A DNA stretch of 64,000 nucleotides from Thunnus maccoyii (lineage: Eukaryota; Chordata; Actinopteri; Scombriformes; Scombridae). A program made the position numbers and the translations under genes. The stretch covers positions 7,607,111 through 7,671,110 of the forward strand of contig NC_056552.1 of the NCBI RefSeq assembly GCF_910596095.1, given 5' to 3'. Shown one piece after another: positions 1 to 11,295 of the stretch (the stretch's first letter is position 1; each line of letters starts with the position of its first letter). The notes under the pieces were generated by a model. That model made no database searches. It was not told the origin of the DNA and saw only the letters and a list, made by a program, of their open reading frames with translations.

Positions 1-299
1 GACGTTTGAGAGTCTTGAGATTTCATGTGTCAAAGTCTAATTAGATTGAAATCTGGGCAAGAGACGGTTGAATTCACGACAGGAAGCAAATGTCTCTCAC
101 CCCATATCTGCAAACTTTTGACTGTTATAGTCTGGTTTATTGTTACCTGACGACTGAGAACATGATTCGAATCATCAGCAAAGAAACCCACTGATTAGAA
201 ACCTCAGTTTTTGCTGCAGGAGGAATGTTTTCGGTTTGTTTTCCCACAGACTGGGTGTCCAGATTGTTCATAACTTTTTTTTTTTTCTTACTCCTACAG

Positions 300-392
300 G
301 TTGAGAAACATTTTAGAGACGTGGAAAGTCAGAAGTCCATGCAACGTTCACAAGCACAGCAAACACAGAAGGACTCCACTTTATCTTCTTGA
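300..392 (+). CDS. lsm12: LSM12 homologue, last coding exon (partial gene)
   Basis: The exon follows a long T-rich tract and a CAG acceptor and reads 30 codons to a TGA at 390-392. The protein begins VEKHFRDVESQKSMQRSQAQ and ends DSTLSS. This matches the C-terminus of vertebrate LSM12 as I remember it (VEKHFRDVESQK, then a Q-rich tail ending LSS). LSM12 is a small protein with an N-terminal LSm fold and an anticodon-binding-like domain. It is known to associate with ataxin-2 and has been reported as an NAADP-binding partner of two-pore channels. Only the tail is in the window; the LSm and AD domains lie upstream of base 1. Bases 1-299 look intronic. The longer open frame starting at 301 is a different reading frame and is not the gene. 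Confidence 0.9.
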   Translation, partial: VEKHFRDVESQKSMQRSQAQQTQKDSTLSS

Positions 393-905
393 GTTGGCAG
401 TGTGGGTCAACCGGGGAAGGCGACGCAGGTGGTTTTGTTCCCACTGCCAGACTAAGTCTGCATTCCTTGTCCTCAGTCTGAGACCACAAGGAGGAGCGCT
501 GAGGGCCCTGGATCCAGAAGATCAAAATACCATTAAATGAAAAAGACAAAAAAGAAAGAGGAAAGATTAAATCTTAAATTAGACTTTATAAAGAATAATT
601 TAAACATGAACCATAAAGCAACCATAGTTTCCTTAACTAACTTGTCTCATTCTGCCCCCACTCCTCCCCTCCTGTCCCTGAAGCCTTTTTCTTTTTTCCG
701 CCCTCCTTCCTTTGCCTTCAGTTCCATTTCAAAAAGAGAAAACTAGAGCAGTCAGAAAGGCTTGTTAGCTTTATTTTCTGTCATTGTTTCCTTTTTTGCT
801 GTATCCATGTTCTACTGTCTGTATTTTCTGTATTTTAAACAAAATGTGACTTGAAACGCCACACTTTAAAGGACATTTTCTAAAATAAAAGTAACAAAAA
901 TTCTG
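393..905 (+). other. lsm12: lsm12 3' UTR with poly(A) signal
   Basis: This is non-coding sequence directly after the lsm12 stop. A canonical AATAAA lies at 884-889, so cleavage is expected near 900-910. The UTR includes C/T-rich stretches around 650-720. The 3' end is inferred from the signal only. Confidence 0.6.
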
Positions 906-2326
906 ACTGTAATACTGTAATTTTCAACAACTTTTTGAAGGGCTTTCTGAAGAATGATTGAATTCAACAAGAGTATGACATCACTTTCTATGTTTCAACC
1001 TTGAGGTAATAGAAATGACTGGAAATACATCCATGGTGGGGTGTATTTCATGGGTAAGATCTTGGGCGTACGAGGCTCCTGTCAGGAAAATTTGTGGTTT
1101 TATATCCGTGAAAACTCAGCGTGACCATCACGGCTGTCCTTCAATCAGTGTTTTTGAACAGATTGAGTTTTCATAAGTGCTCAGGTTTCCTCTCCGTGAT
1201 TGTTTGGTAGCTTTATTACGATGCATCCGTGTAATTACAGGCAACCTGAAGGCATCACGGTTTCAAATTAATTATTTAAATGCCTTAAGCCTCTGCTTTA
1301 CTCTAAAGCTGTTTGATATTTACTGCTGTCCTCTGAGTGACACCTGGCAGTAAATCAGCAGTGTGAAATCTTTATTGAGATATGTAATTTACAAAGTTAA
1401 CTGACTAGTATGAATACTACTAGACTTATATGTGGGGAAATACCTCCAGAAAAGCACAGATTTTTATGGTTTTGGGTGGAAATGTACTGCCAAATTTCAG
1501 GTAGGCTGGTGTGGTTGATGAAATTGTTTTCACTGATAACATGTATGATTAGTTTCATTATAGACTCATCTGCAGATTATTTTCTTGATTAATCATTAAT
1601 AGTTTTGATCCATAAAATATCAGAAAATGATGAAAAATACCCATCAATTTCCCAAAACCTGAGGTCACTTAATCAAATGTTTAAACAGCACAAAACCCAA
1701 AGAAAACATGCAAATATTCACATCTGAGAAGCTGCTACCTGAACAATTTTGGTAGTTTTTTCCATTAATTATTAGAATCATATCATACTTGTTTAATAAT
1801 CCAGAGTGCTGCAGGTTTTGAAAGCATATTGTGGCTTTTTTAACATTGTGACTACTGTTGATTTAATATTGTATCAACAAAAGATATTCAGATTAAGTTT
1901 TGCAGGTTGCAAACATAACAAAACAGACTATAACATCATGTAACCATTAAGACCAGCGTAATCTCTACCATGCTGGGTCACAAGCTGATTCCTCCAGCAA
2001 CTCAAAGATGTACTTATGAAAAAATCCTCATAATCTTGTGCGATGTGATGCAGAAATAACAAGATAACTTTACTGCTATCACCAAAAAACAGCTTCATGC
2101 GTCCATGTTGGATATAAATCCTTATTTTAGGAATGAGTCCAAAACAGACCAGGTTTGTTCCCCCCAGATAGGGTTGTTTTGTGATTATCTGTTTAAGCTC
2201 ATAATCCCTCCATAATCAGGAATAGTCAATGTCCACTCAGAGAGAAATGACATCAACATCTTTCCACTGAAGCAGGCTGTGTTTCTGTACACAAGAGGGC
2301 AAACATATTCTGCAAGTGTCTGCAAA
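906..2326. other. intergenic, lsm12 to LRR gene
   Basis: No coding exon is visible. The stretch holds one degenerate copy of the dispersed ATTAATC-type repeat at about 1551-1775 and otherwise unremarkable AT-rich sequence. The promoter of the LRR gene should lie here, but I see no convincing TATA box close to its start. Confidence 0.5.
1551..1775 (+). repeat. degenerate hAT-like MITE (family A) copy
   Basis: It shares family blocks with the copies at 19861-20139 and 45401-45726: a TTGATTAATCATTAATAG-type start, then CATAAAATATCAGAAAATGA, a CCCAAAACCTGAGGTCACTT block and a TTCACATCTGAGAAGCTG block. The ends are too decayed to show terminal repeats. Confidence 0.55.
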
Positions 2327-4491
2327 ATGCTGGGTGTGACTCCTCTGCTGCCTCTCCTTGTGAGCACGGTGGTGTCGGGCGTCAGGTTGTGTCCCAGCCG
2401 CTGCATGTGCCACGAATCCTCTGACCTTGTGGACTGCAGGTCTCGTGGATTGGTCCGAGTCCCAGCCGGCGTCCCTCACGGCACCTGGCTGCTGGATCTG
2501 AGCGGGAACCAGCTGACCGAGGTATGCAACGGATCCTTCGTAGGGCTGTGGTCACTGAAGATCCTCCTCATGTCCAACAACAGCATCCAGACTGTGCAGT
2601 CAAAGGTAACAAATATTTAAGCTGTGTGTTGCATTTTATTGTAGATTTTTCTGCATTTTACACTGTTTTTGACCAGTAGTGGAAGAAATATTCAGATTAT
2701 TTATGTAATTAAAGGTGAAAATACTCAATTATAAGTAAAAACTACATTCAGAATAGTACTTAAGTGAAAGAACAGAAGTATCATCAGCCAAATATAATAA
2801 AATATTAAAAGTAAAACTACTCTATGCAGAAAAATGGCCTTTTATTATTACATATTTTATTATTATGTCATTATTATTACTTCTGCATTCATTTGTGGAG
2901 GTGGAACTAATTTTAAATACTTTATACACTGGTAGTTTAATCTATAACAAAGCACCAAATTGTATATTTAAGTAGAAATTCAGTTGATATTTGTGTGTAA
3001 AATCTTAACATACGAAGTAACTAAAGCTGTGAAATAAATCCTGTAAAAACAATATTTACCTCTGAAATGTAGAAGAGTAGTAGTACCTCAAAATTGTACT
3101 TAAAGGATGGGTTCATAATATATATATAAGTCATTCCTCCTGTTTATACTGAGCGTTAAAAGATCCTCTTCAAATGCTCTTCCAGTGAAAGTGACGGGGG
3201 CCAAAATCTGTCATCAGTCCTCGTTTTACACAGAAATGCATTTAAAAGTTTATCTGAAGCTTATAAGAGGCTTCGGCCGTCTGAGTAAGTCAAATAAAGT
3301 GGATGTAAGTGGATATTAAGTGGATAAAAGCTTTTTTGGTGGAAAAATCCATTTTTGTTTCCTTGTTGAGTTGCAGTGGAAGGAAAGTAACAAAAAGGGA
3401 ATTTGTACTAAATAGATTTACTTTGGAAGATATTCTTCTAGATTAGAGTAAATTGGACGGCTAAAGCCTCACATTAGCTTCACATAAACTTTAAAATACT
3501 TTTTTACAACAAAATAAGGACTGTGGATTTTGTCCCCCATCGCTTACACTGAAAGCACATCAGGAAGGGATCTCTTAATGGTCAGTGTGAACAGGAGGAA
3601 TGATTGATTGAGTAACTCTTTCCACTCTTTCTGACATTATTTCTTATCTGCTGGTCATAGTGATGCCTAATTTCTGGTCTACATTTAAATGATTTCACAG
3701 TTTCCATCATTGTGTTTAAATAATTTCAGTCTCTGTCATCACTACAATTTCTGGAGAAGCTGGACTTGAGTCATAACCAGCTGCGTTGGCTCCCTCTGGA
3801 CTTCTCTCAGAGTCTATCCTCCCTCCAGGAGCTCTGGTTGGACCACAACCTGCTGCAGCACCTGGACCCCTCTTCACTGGGTGACTTTGAGAACCTGAAA
3901 AAACTGGACCTGAGCTACAACCTCATCCGGACGATGGATGTCGGAGCTTTCAGCAGCCTGTCTCGACTGAGCTTCCTCAGCCTGGAAGGGAACGAGCTGA
4001 TGACCCTCAGGGACGGCCTGTTGAGCAGGCAGCAAAGCCTGGAGGTGCTGCTGCTCAACCACAACAACATCTCAGCGATCGAAACCATGGCTCTGGCTCC
4101 TTTACGGAGTCTGACTCTGCTGGGTCTCCAGGGAAACCAGCTGGAACACATCAGGTTCAAGACCTTCCTGAAGCTCCAGACCACAAGCACCCACCTTCAG
4201 ATGTCCCTCAACCCCTGGACCTGCGACTGCGAGCTGCAGCGCGTCTTCAGCAAGATCCAGCACGTTCGACATCTGTATGTGGGGGACTATAAAGAAATCA
4301 TCTGTCATGCTCCTGCTCAGCAGGCCGGGGTCTCCCTGTCCTCAGTGGACAGCCAGCTGTGTATAACTGAGACGGCGTCGGTGCTCGTCATCACCATCAC
4401 GGTCATGCTCGCTGTGATCGGTGCACTGCTCAAAGCAGAACACAACGAGAAGAACAAACAAACTGTAAGTGATACAGAGTCACAGAGATAA
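2327..4491 (+). CDS. LRR single-pass membrane protein, two exons, not identified
   Basis: Exons 2327-2605 and 3730-4491 join in phase 0 at CAAAG/gtaac and ttcag/TCTCTG, giving 346 residues. The start at 2327 is preferred over an in-frame ATG at 2279 because it opens directly into a signal peptide (MLGVTPLLPLLVSTVVSG). The mature protein has an LRRNT cap (CPSRCMCHESSDLVDC), about eight 24-residue repeats of type LxxLxLxxNxL (residues about 45-240), and an LRRCT cap with the CDC motif after LNPWTC. A membrane span follows (VLVITITVMLAVIGALL), then a short Lys-rich cytoplasmic tail. The layout suggests an extracellular binding or adhesion protein on the plasma membrane. A perfect donor (ACT/GTAAGT at 4464/4465) lies inside the tail, so a third exon may replace the last nine codons. 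LRG1-like and LRRC-type families have similar designs; I cannot assign a name. Confidence 0.8.
2676..3110 (+). repeat. dispersed repeat family B, copy 1 (in LRR-gene intron)
   Basis: It starts AGTGGAAGAAATATTCAGAT and ends near CCTCAAAATTGTACTT, with AAGTAAAAGTA-type motifs throughout. It matches a very abundant percomorph MITE-like repeat as I remember it. A second, more diverged copy is at about 32585-33010, recognisable by AAGTCCTGCATTTAAAA, a TTGTAGCTGGTC block and GAAATGTAGTGGAATAAAAG. Confidence 0.6.
3131..3603. mobile_element. fold-back element (family C) with long inverted repeats
   Basis: The left end TCATTCCTCCTGTTTATACT is matched in inverse by the right end, which finishes GTGAACAGGAGGAATGA. 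The similarity continues inward for about 100 bases on each side (a GTGACGGGGGCCAAAAT block on the left, its complement around TTTTGTCCCCCATCGC on the right). It lies in the intron of the LRR gene and has no coding capacity. The left half recurs at about 9385-9565. Confidence 0.7.
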
Positions 4492-6681
4492 GAAAAATTA
4501 TTTGTTTTATCCATGATCAGGTGTTTTGGGAATTAGATGCGGTGTGGTACTGGAGGCTGCCACAAAATATGTTTTATTGACTACAGTTCTGTACAGTATT
4601 TAGACCCTTTAAAGCTTTTTTTTGTATTTACCTTCATTTCTCCTGGCTTTCTATATCTTTATGGCAATCATTGTAGCTGAAAGGAGGGAAAAGAAAGTAA
4701 AAAAGTGCAGAACAACCCTTTAAAATCGTAGCATGAGAGAGAGCATATGATTTATTTATTTATTCAACATTATAGTTTTGTGGCAAGACTAACAAGCTAT
4801 TTCAGTATCTTTTTGAATCTACATATATATATTTTAAGCAACAGCGTTACAATTATCCACCTGTCTGGCTCCTTAACATGTATTTTGAATGTTTGGAAAA
4901 GGCCGTCACTGCACCACAAGATGTCTAAAGTTAAAATAACACGCATCCTACAGCAACTGTATGCTGCTTATTATAGCAAAGCAGAAATGCCTCTTTGGGA
5001 TGAGCGCCCGCTCAAAAAACATCAGAGGCTGATCTTTATGAACGTGGGTGTGGTGGTTGGTGCAGACTTCAGTCAGTACATCTAGTTGTCTCTTCTAATC
5101 ACGTCTTCGGGCGTGTGGAGAACTGGTCGCGCTCCAATATCTGATCTTTCTTGTAGCCGCTGACCTTATTAAACTGCATGAGCTTGAACCACACAGTGCA
5201 TACTAACCTATAACGTTTTCTATTCTGGGCTGTGAGATATTACAACAGTGATGTAATTGGTCACACCATCGTGGTTGTCTCAATATTGGAGAATAACTCA
5301 GATTCTCATATATTTGAATGCACCTGTGGTCACTTTATTAATGCAACAGCAGTTAAAAAACAAAGTGCTGTAACAGTTCTCAGCCAGCAAACGCAAATAA
5401 AAACTGACCAATTTGATATTAACACTTTGATTTAAGCCTACGCTAAAACATTTTAACAAAAGTGTTTAATGGATTCAGGCCGTCCAACACTCATGCAATG
5501 ACAGATATTCAAATGTACTAAATGACTAACAGTCATAATTATCTGGACTCAACAGAAAAATCAATGATCAAAGGTGAAGTGTCTCCTTTAGTAGCAAACC
5601 TGTAATCATAGCTTGTCTTATTATATTATAACTTGACACAAATCAGACCACGGACCCCCATTTGATAAGATTTCTGCTTTTAGATGTTTTATTACAGAAA
5701 GTGTATGAAACCCATGACCAAATATAGTGTATATATATACATATATAGTATATTCATACATTCTATCATTGTGTCACTTATGGATGGAATTATAGTGAAA
5801 ATAAATTATTCCCCTTTTAGCCAGGGACCCCCTCAGAGACCCCCTGGGGGTCCCCAGACCTCACTGCTCAGACAGACTAACAGTCCATGAAGCATCATTT
5901 ACATCCAACACCGTCCACTTTACAGAAAGCTGATGTAGTGATGTTGAAATCAACACGACTGCAGTACATTAAACAGTTTGCAGTAATCAGTGAAATAATG
6001 AAACTTTAATGATGAAAATATGCAAAAAAAAAAGACTAATCTTTTGTGAAGCATTATATAACTAAATTGATATTTAATAAAAAATGTGAACAATATTTAG
6101 ATATAAAAGCAGTTCTTATAAAATTGAATGAAAACCACAAGTTAAAAGCAACAAAACAGTGTTTATTACAAAATGGCTTGAACTGGAGAACTCCCATTTC
6201 ATTAGCAATTGTACCAAATTTGTTGAACTGGTACAAATGGTTAAATTTGATGTTTCCCTTTATTTGTAGGCCTATATGTAAAATATTAAAACCATATACT
6301 ATAAAACGTTGTCAAACTACTTCAGATTTTGGAGAAAAAGGTATTTTCCCTGTAGATATGATACAGTACCAATACTTCGTGACATTTTTCAGAGCATAAC
6401 ACACAAAAATGTAAACATGAATCCGAATAAATTATTAAAATTGAAAAAAAAAAATGGAAGCTCGTGTTTTTCTTTCTTGCAAAAGGAAAGTCACCAGCTG
6501 GTAGGCAAAGACAATCGTCACAGCCTACGTCCGACCGTCTCAGCTTAGCAAGTGTTTGAATCCTGAGAGGTCACCGAGCGACGGCGGCTTCAGCGCAGCC
6601 GGGCTGTGACGTTAAGACCGGCGATCTCATCCTGCGCAGACGCCTCGGTCTGTAAAAGTTGTCTGTTGAGCGCCCGAGGGT
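4492..6681. other. intergenic between convergent LRR gene and tmem101
   Basis: This should contain both 3' UTRs. A TTTATT at 6259-6264 is a possible poly(A) signal for tmem101 on the minus strand. A short open frame at 4921-5085 (54 codons) is the only piece with coding flavour and is treated as a finding. The rest is AT-rich with a TATATA-rich stretch near 5725-5750. Confidence 0.4.
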
Positions 6682-9600
6682 TCAACCGTCGGTAGCCAGG
6701 ATCAGCACGGCGCCGAAGATGCCCACGTTATGTCCGATCAGCTTCATCTGGTTCCAGAACTCCACCTTGCGGGTGTGGTGCCAGTAGCCCAGGTTGCCGT
6801 CGATGAGCAGGATCGCCAGAGGCAGGACGGTGGCCAGGATCTGCGCGGCCAGACGGATGTAGCAGCCGGAGAGGAAAGCGAGAGCCAGCACCCCGAACAG
6901 CACCTCCAGCAGCATCAGGGTGATCTCTCCACCGGCGATGTGGTTCAGGTAGGCCAGCCTGTCCTCTTTGCTGTGCTGGAGCGAGTACACCTAGTGGAGG
7001 GGAAGTGGTACTGCGTTCAATTAAAAATGTCACACTGACGACAGACTTTGGTTTGTTTGCTCTTTTTTTTAATCTCTGTTGTGAAGATGATATTGATTAT
7101 AGGTAAAGGTGTGATTCAGTTAACGTGTTGAATTAAAGTGAATATAAATTATGACTATCTGGTTTGTAAAAATTGATTTAAAGTAGATCTTTTTCATGGA
7201 TGGATGTCAAGGAGACGCCACTGTGAATCCAAACTAAGAAGGGCTGCAACTGTCAAATATAACACAATAACAGAGATAAGCTGCAAATCTTCACATTTAA
7301 GAAGATGGAACCAGAGAATATTTTGAGTTTTTATTTCAAAATAAGACTTAAATGATTAATCAATTGTATTATATTTTCAGGTATTTTATTCTCTATACTT
7401 TTAATTGCATTTACTTGTGGTTTTTTATTTTTGTTTTTCCTTTGTAACACTGTTTTAAAAAAGTGCTATTTACAGTACATAGTGTTTATTATATTATCAT
7501 TATATTAAAAACATAAGTGCTGATTAATTTCTGTTGATGACTAATGGATTAATCGCTGAATTAGTAGTTAAAACCAAAATCGGCTCTTAACATTTTAATA
7601 TGTGGTCTCTGGCATTTTCTCTTAACAAAGTGCACTTCATGATGATTTGAATAAGAGCCTTCGTCAGTTGATTAAATGTAATCTGCTTTGCATTGCGAGT
7701 CAATGAGACCGCTCTGTTCCAGTTTAAACAACCTTATTGGTCTCATTTTGCTGTAAAAAGAAGCAGAATAACCTACTGAACTCTTCAAGTAATCTATAAA
7801 ACATGACATGGCTCTTACCACACAGATGAGGTAGACTCCCAGGAAAACCTGTCCAGTAGACTGCAGGGACCTGCTGCGGGGTTTCTGTCTGTACACCTCC
7901 CCCGCCCCGCTGGCCAGAACCAGAAAGCCTCCGATAATGGCCAGCGCTCTGGAATACATTCGAACCTGCAGGGCAGTAAAGCTCAGGCTGTAACAATCTA
8001 CTAGACAGTAAATATCTGTTATAATGTCTCTCTATGATAAAACAATACAAGTCAGACTTATCTCAACACTGATCTGGGACACTTTCATATCCTTCTAAAG
8101 CTGATACGTATCCGATTTGGGAAAATTTAACCTCTGAATGATCAGAATTCAGCAGGTGAAGGACAGTAGTGCGTAGGACTGCATTTGAAATATTGCTTCA
8201 TTGCAAAACAAAACCAGACATAAAACAAGTGCTTGTTTATAAGCATATGAACAGAGGTGACTGAATGGGGCCACAGTTCAATGCAGCTGACGGATCTATG
8301 CAAAGTAAAATAAACTGTAAAGAAGCCACAGATTAGAGAGAGCCAACCGAGGCTGGATAACAATGAGCTGGACCATATTTTATGTAAAACATGCAGCTGG
8401 GGAGCCACTGATGCTGTTTTATGACACTTAACACATAACTCTGGGTGACTTGCTGAGACTGGTATCCGATATTGGCCACATTAAAAATGTTATGAAAAAA
8501 ATCCTGATGATGTTGATACTTTATTTGCCTAAATTAATAAATTTGTGTTTGTCATTTGTGGACACATTACAATGATTATTATGATTAACTCGTATTAGAG
8601 AACTGCAGTTATAATCAAAGGTGAAGCTGCAGGGAGTCTGATGATGAATGATGATGATGCTCCGTGTTTCAGAAACACGCTAATAACTGAACAGCAGTGT
8701 TGCTTCATTACAGTGAAACACAGACGGTGACTCACCTTCAGCCAGTCCCCGTAGTACACCTGTTCTCCAACGTACGACGCATAAGTGCTGATGGCCAGCT
8801 GTATGGCAGAGGCCATTGCAAACCATCTCCTCTTCACCCCGAAGGACATGAAGCTGGCACACAGCACCGCAGCCCCCATGTCCACATACAGGTACGGTAC
8901 ATGAATGTCTGGCTTCCTGGAGAGAAGGATGAATCAAAAGAGCTTCAAATCAAATTTATGTGTATGTGTGTATGTATATATTATTGTGTGTTGTAGAGAG
9001 ATGAATAATAAATCTGCTGCAGCGAGATCTTAAATATTGTTTTAATGACAGGATTTTGTCTTGAAATAGTTTTTATCTAATGATAAACTCTATCATAACT
9101 GCGGCTCCATTTTTTCTATCTCACAAAAGACACACGAGAAATATTCTTCAGTACCACAGTGAGATAAATACAGCATTTAAAGCCCCAATTGGATCTTTGT
9201 CAGGTATAGAGGAATCAAAATACAAAGTTAGTCATAAAAATCTGTTGAAACTGCACTCAACACCTGCACCAGATAGATGAATGTTTGCACAGTGATTGTT
9301 CATTAGATGTTTCAACACTAGCCAACTCAAATAACACCAGAAAATATCCTAAAACAGCTGACCAGCAGTTAAAAACTCTGCAGGAGACAATAAATGCTGT
9401 TAAAAGATCCCCTTCAAGTGTGTTTTCAATGTAAGTGATGGGGGCAAAAATCGAGTGTGTCCACACTCATTTTGTACAAAAATGTATTTAAAATTTTATC
9501 GGAAGCTTATATGGCTACTGACTGAGAGTGAGATGGAAAATAACTCAAATGAGAGTCAGGCAGGTATGACAAAAGCTGTACACATTTTTCTTTAAAGCTT

Positions 9601-10187
9601 CTATAATTACAGGATAATTCAGAGGGGTGTGGTTGTCTGAGCAAGCCCAGCCCACCGCAAAGTGATTGAAACAATACACACCCAGTGAACATGTGAGAGT
9701 AAAACCACGATTAGACTACAGAAATTACAGACTGTTCGCTGTCCGGCTGAAAAATTACAGAGCAGCCAAGACGGAACTTATCTTAATTTAAACAAAGTCC
9801 ACATGGTTTCAGCCTGGAGAGGGTTGACTTGCTGAAATATAACTCCTATTAGCTAACGTTACACCCTAAAACAGAGAAGATACGAAAGGCGTGTTGTCCA
9901 GTTATTATATCTGCACAACTATAAACATCTTTGCAGACGATCTTAAGAATGAATACTGTGTTTTTAAAGGTTTGACGCAAAGTTTAGTCAGGTTGCCGTT
10001 AGCTCGTTAGCTACCGTTAGCTACTTTAACGTCCGCTCATTCACTCTTTTTCTTACCTTTTTGAGTCCGCGCGTTCAGCAAACAGCATCAACATACTGAA
10101 GCAGTTCCAAAACCCGAACCGAGTCAAAATAAACGCTCCTAACTGGGCGAGAAACCTCAATATCTGTTTCCTACTAGGGGCTGCCAT
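6682..10187 (-). CDS. tmem101: TMEM101 homologue, four exons, complete
   Basis: Minus-strand exons in transcript order are 10057-10187, 8736-8916, 7819-7965 and 6682-6990. All have GT-AG borders and compatible phases, giving 255 residues; human TMEM101 is 257. Stretches such as DMGAAVLCASFMSFGVKRRW, GGFLVLASGAGEVY and YSLQHSKEDRLAYLNH match the family almost word for word, and the protein ends VGIFGAVLILATDG like the human one. The start MAAPSRKQ was chosen over an upstream in-frame ATG because it fits the family length. The protein is a multi-pass membrane protein with mostly hydrophobic segments throughout. UniProt-level knowledge lists it as a possible NF-kappa-B activator on overexpression; its biochemical role is unknown. 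Introns carry a family A copy (about 7241-7570) and a family C half copy (about 9385-9565). Confidence 0.95.
7241..7570 (+). repeat. degenerate hAT-like MITE (family A) in tmem101 intron 3
   Basis: It begins GGGCTGCAAC at 7241 and contains the CTTCACATTTAAGAAGATGG and GAACCAGAGAATATTTTGAG blocks. The other end (GATTAATTTCTGTTGATGAC) appears at about 7522, so the copy looks interrupted by unrelated sequence. Confidence 0.5.
9385..9565 (+). repeat. half copy of fold-back element (family C) in tmem101 intron 1
   Basis: Shared blocks with 3150-3300 include GTTAAAAGATCC, GTGATGGGGGCAAAAATC, AATGTATTTAAAA and TATCGGAAGCTTATA. Only the left inverted repeat and some internal sequence are clear; the right arm is missing or decayed. 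Confidence 0.6.
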
Positions 10188-10533
10188 GTTCGCTGCTCTT
10201 CGGATCGATTCGCCAAGTGCGCAGGTGCGATGCGGATACTCAATGGAATTCCGGGCAAAGAATACATGCACTTGTCAAAATAATAGCACGTGTATTTTCA
10301 CCTGCAATGTATTCAATTCAAGCTGTTACTCCTCGGCTCTTATTTTGAAGGGAATTCCTGTTTCGAACACAGAGGCGTCCTCCTATTGGCTGACAGATCC
10401 AAATGGCCTGGAAAAGCTCCATACGTCCATGGAAGGGTCATAGCAAGAGAAAAGGACAAGAAGTACAACACTACCATCTACTGGCCTGAAAAAGATTGGC
10501 AAAAAATGGCAGAATATCTGTAATGTGAGAGAT

Positions 10534-11295
10534 AGAAAGCAGAGACAGATCCTACCCAAGTACAGGCTCAGTGACCACAAATTAGCAAACAAAAAGGACG
10601 ACACACAAAAAAAAAATCATGTCAACCAAAAGAAAACAGAATATGTGGTCGCTGTTCGACAGGTGAGGTTGAGACAGAGATGCACTTCCTTTCATTGAAT
10701 TTAAAACATTAAATGAAATAAGGAACATATACTTTAACAAGTTCTCCTCTGTAATTTCAGATTTCAAAGAGATTAATGACCTCTCAAAATTAAAAAAGAA
10801 AATCCTAGGAGAAGGAGACAAGACATATCTTGCTGCCCAATATGTATCAACATGCCACAGCCTGAGGAACAGCTAATGACCTACATTTACACACTCACAC
10901 ACACACACACACACATTGACCTAGGTCACCTTTGGGGACATTACATAGACTTTCATTAATTTCCTGGAGACTTACCCTAACCATTACCCTAACCTTAACC
11001 ACTGACTCAAAAATCAGCATTTTACCAATTGGGGACATCGCTTTTGTTCCTGATTGGACAAGCTGTCCCCCATGACCTGGTCTTTAGTCTGAAATTTGTC
11101 CCTGAAAGTAGCCTATGACAGACAGACACATCATTCACACACACAAATACATAGGGTATACTGTATATATATAATTAATATATATCAATATCAATCTTAC
11201 GGTTGTTTTAATGTTATTTTGTTTCATTGATTTTCGATGCTTTGGCAACATTGCTGTTGTGAAATTCATGCCAATAAAGCAAATTTGAATTAAAA
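10534..11295 (+). mobile_element. 3' remnant of a non-LTR retrotransposon (LINE), broken ORF2 end
   Basis: Conceptual pieces RQILPKYRLSDHKLA (from 10543), a zinc-knuckle-like CGRCSTGEVETEMHFL (about 10640-10690) and EIRNIYFNKFSSVISDFKEI (about 10708) lie in order but in different frames. They end at a TAA at 10874-10876. They resemble the C-terminus of fish Tx1/L1-type reverse transcriptase polyproteins. Frameshifts and in-frame stops show it is dead. The 3' section has a short CA run, a CCCTAACC-rich stretch near 10972-11001 and a tail ATGCCAATAAAGCAAATTTG typical of LINE 3' ends. The clade assignment is from memory. Confidence 0.7.

Noticed and set aside
301-540. 79-codon open frame overlapping the first exon
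   Set aside because: The LSM12 tail is in another frame and has a clear family match; this frame is Arg-rich and has no match.
6046-6399. 117-codon open frame between the LRR gene and tmem101
   Set aside because: AT-rich sequence giving Lys/Asn/Ile-rich translation without motifs; no exon signals.
6728-7038. Long open frames on both strands over tmem101 exon 4
   Set aside because: Only one minus-strand frame matches TMEM101; the others are shadows of GC-rich coding sequence.
10965-11005. Telomere-like CCCTAACC repeats
   Set aside because: Only a few imperfect units inside a retroelement region; too short and irregular for an interstitial telomere array.
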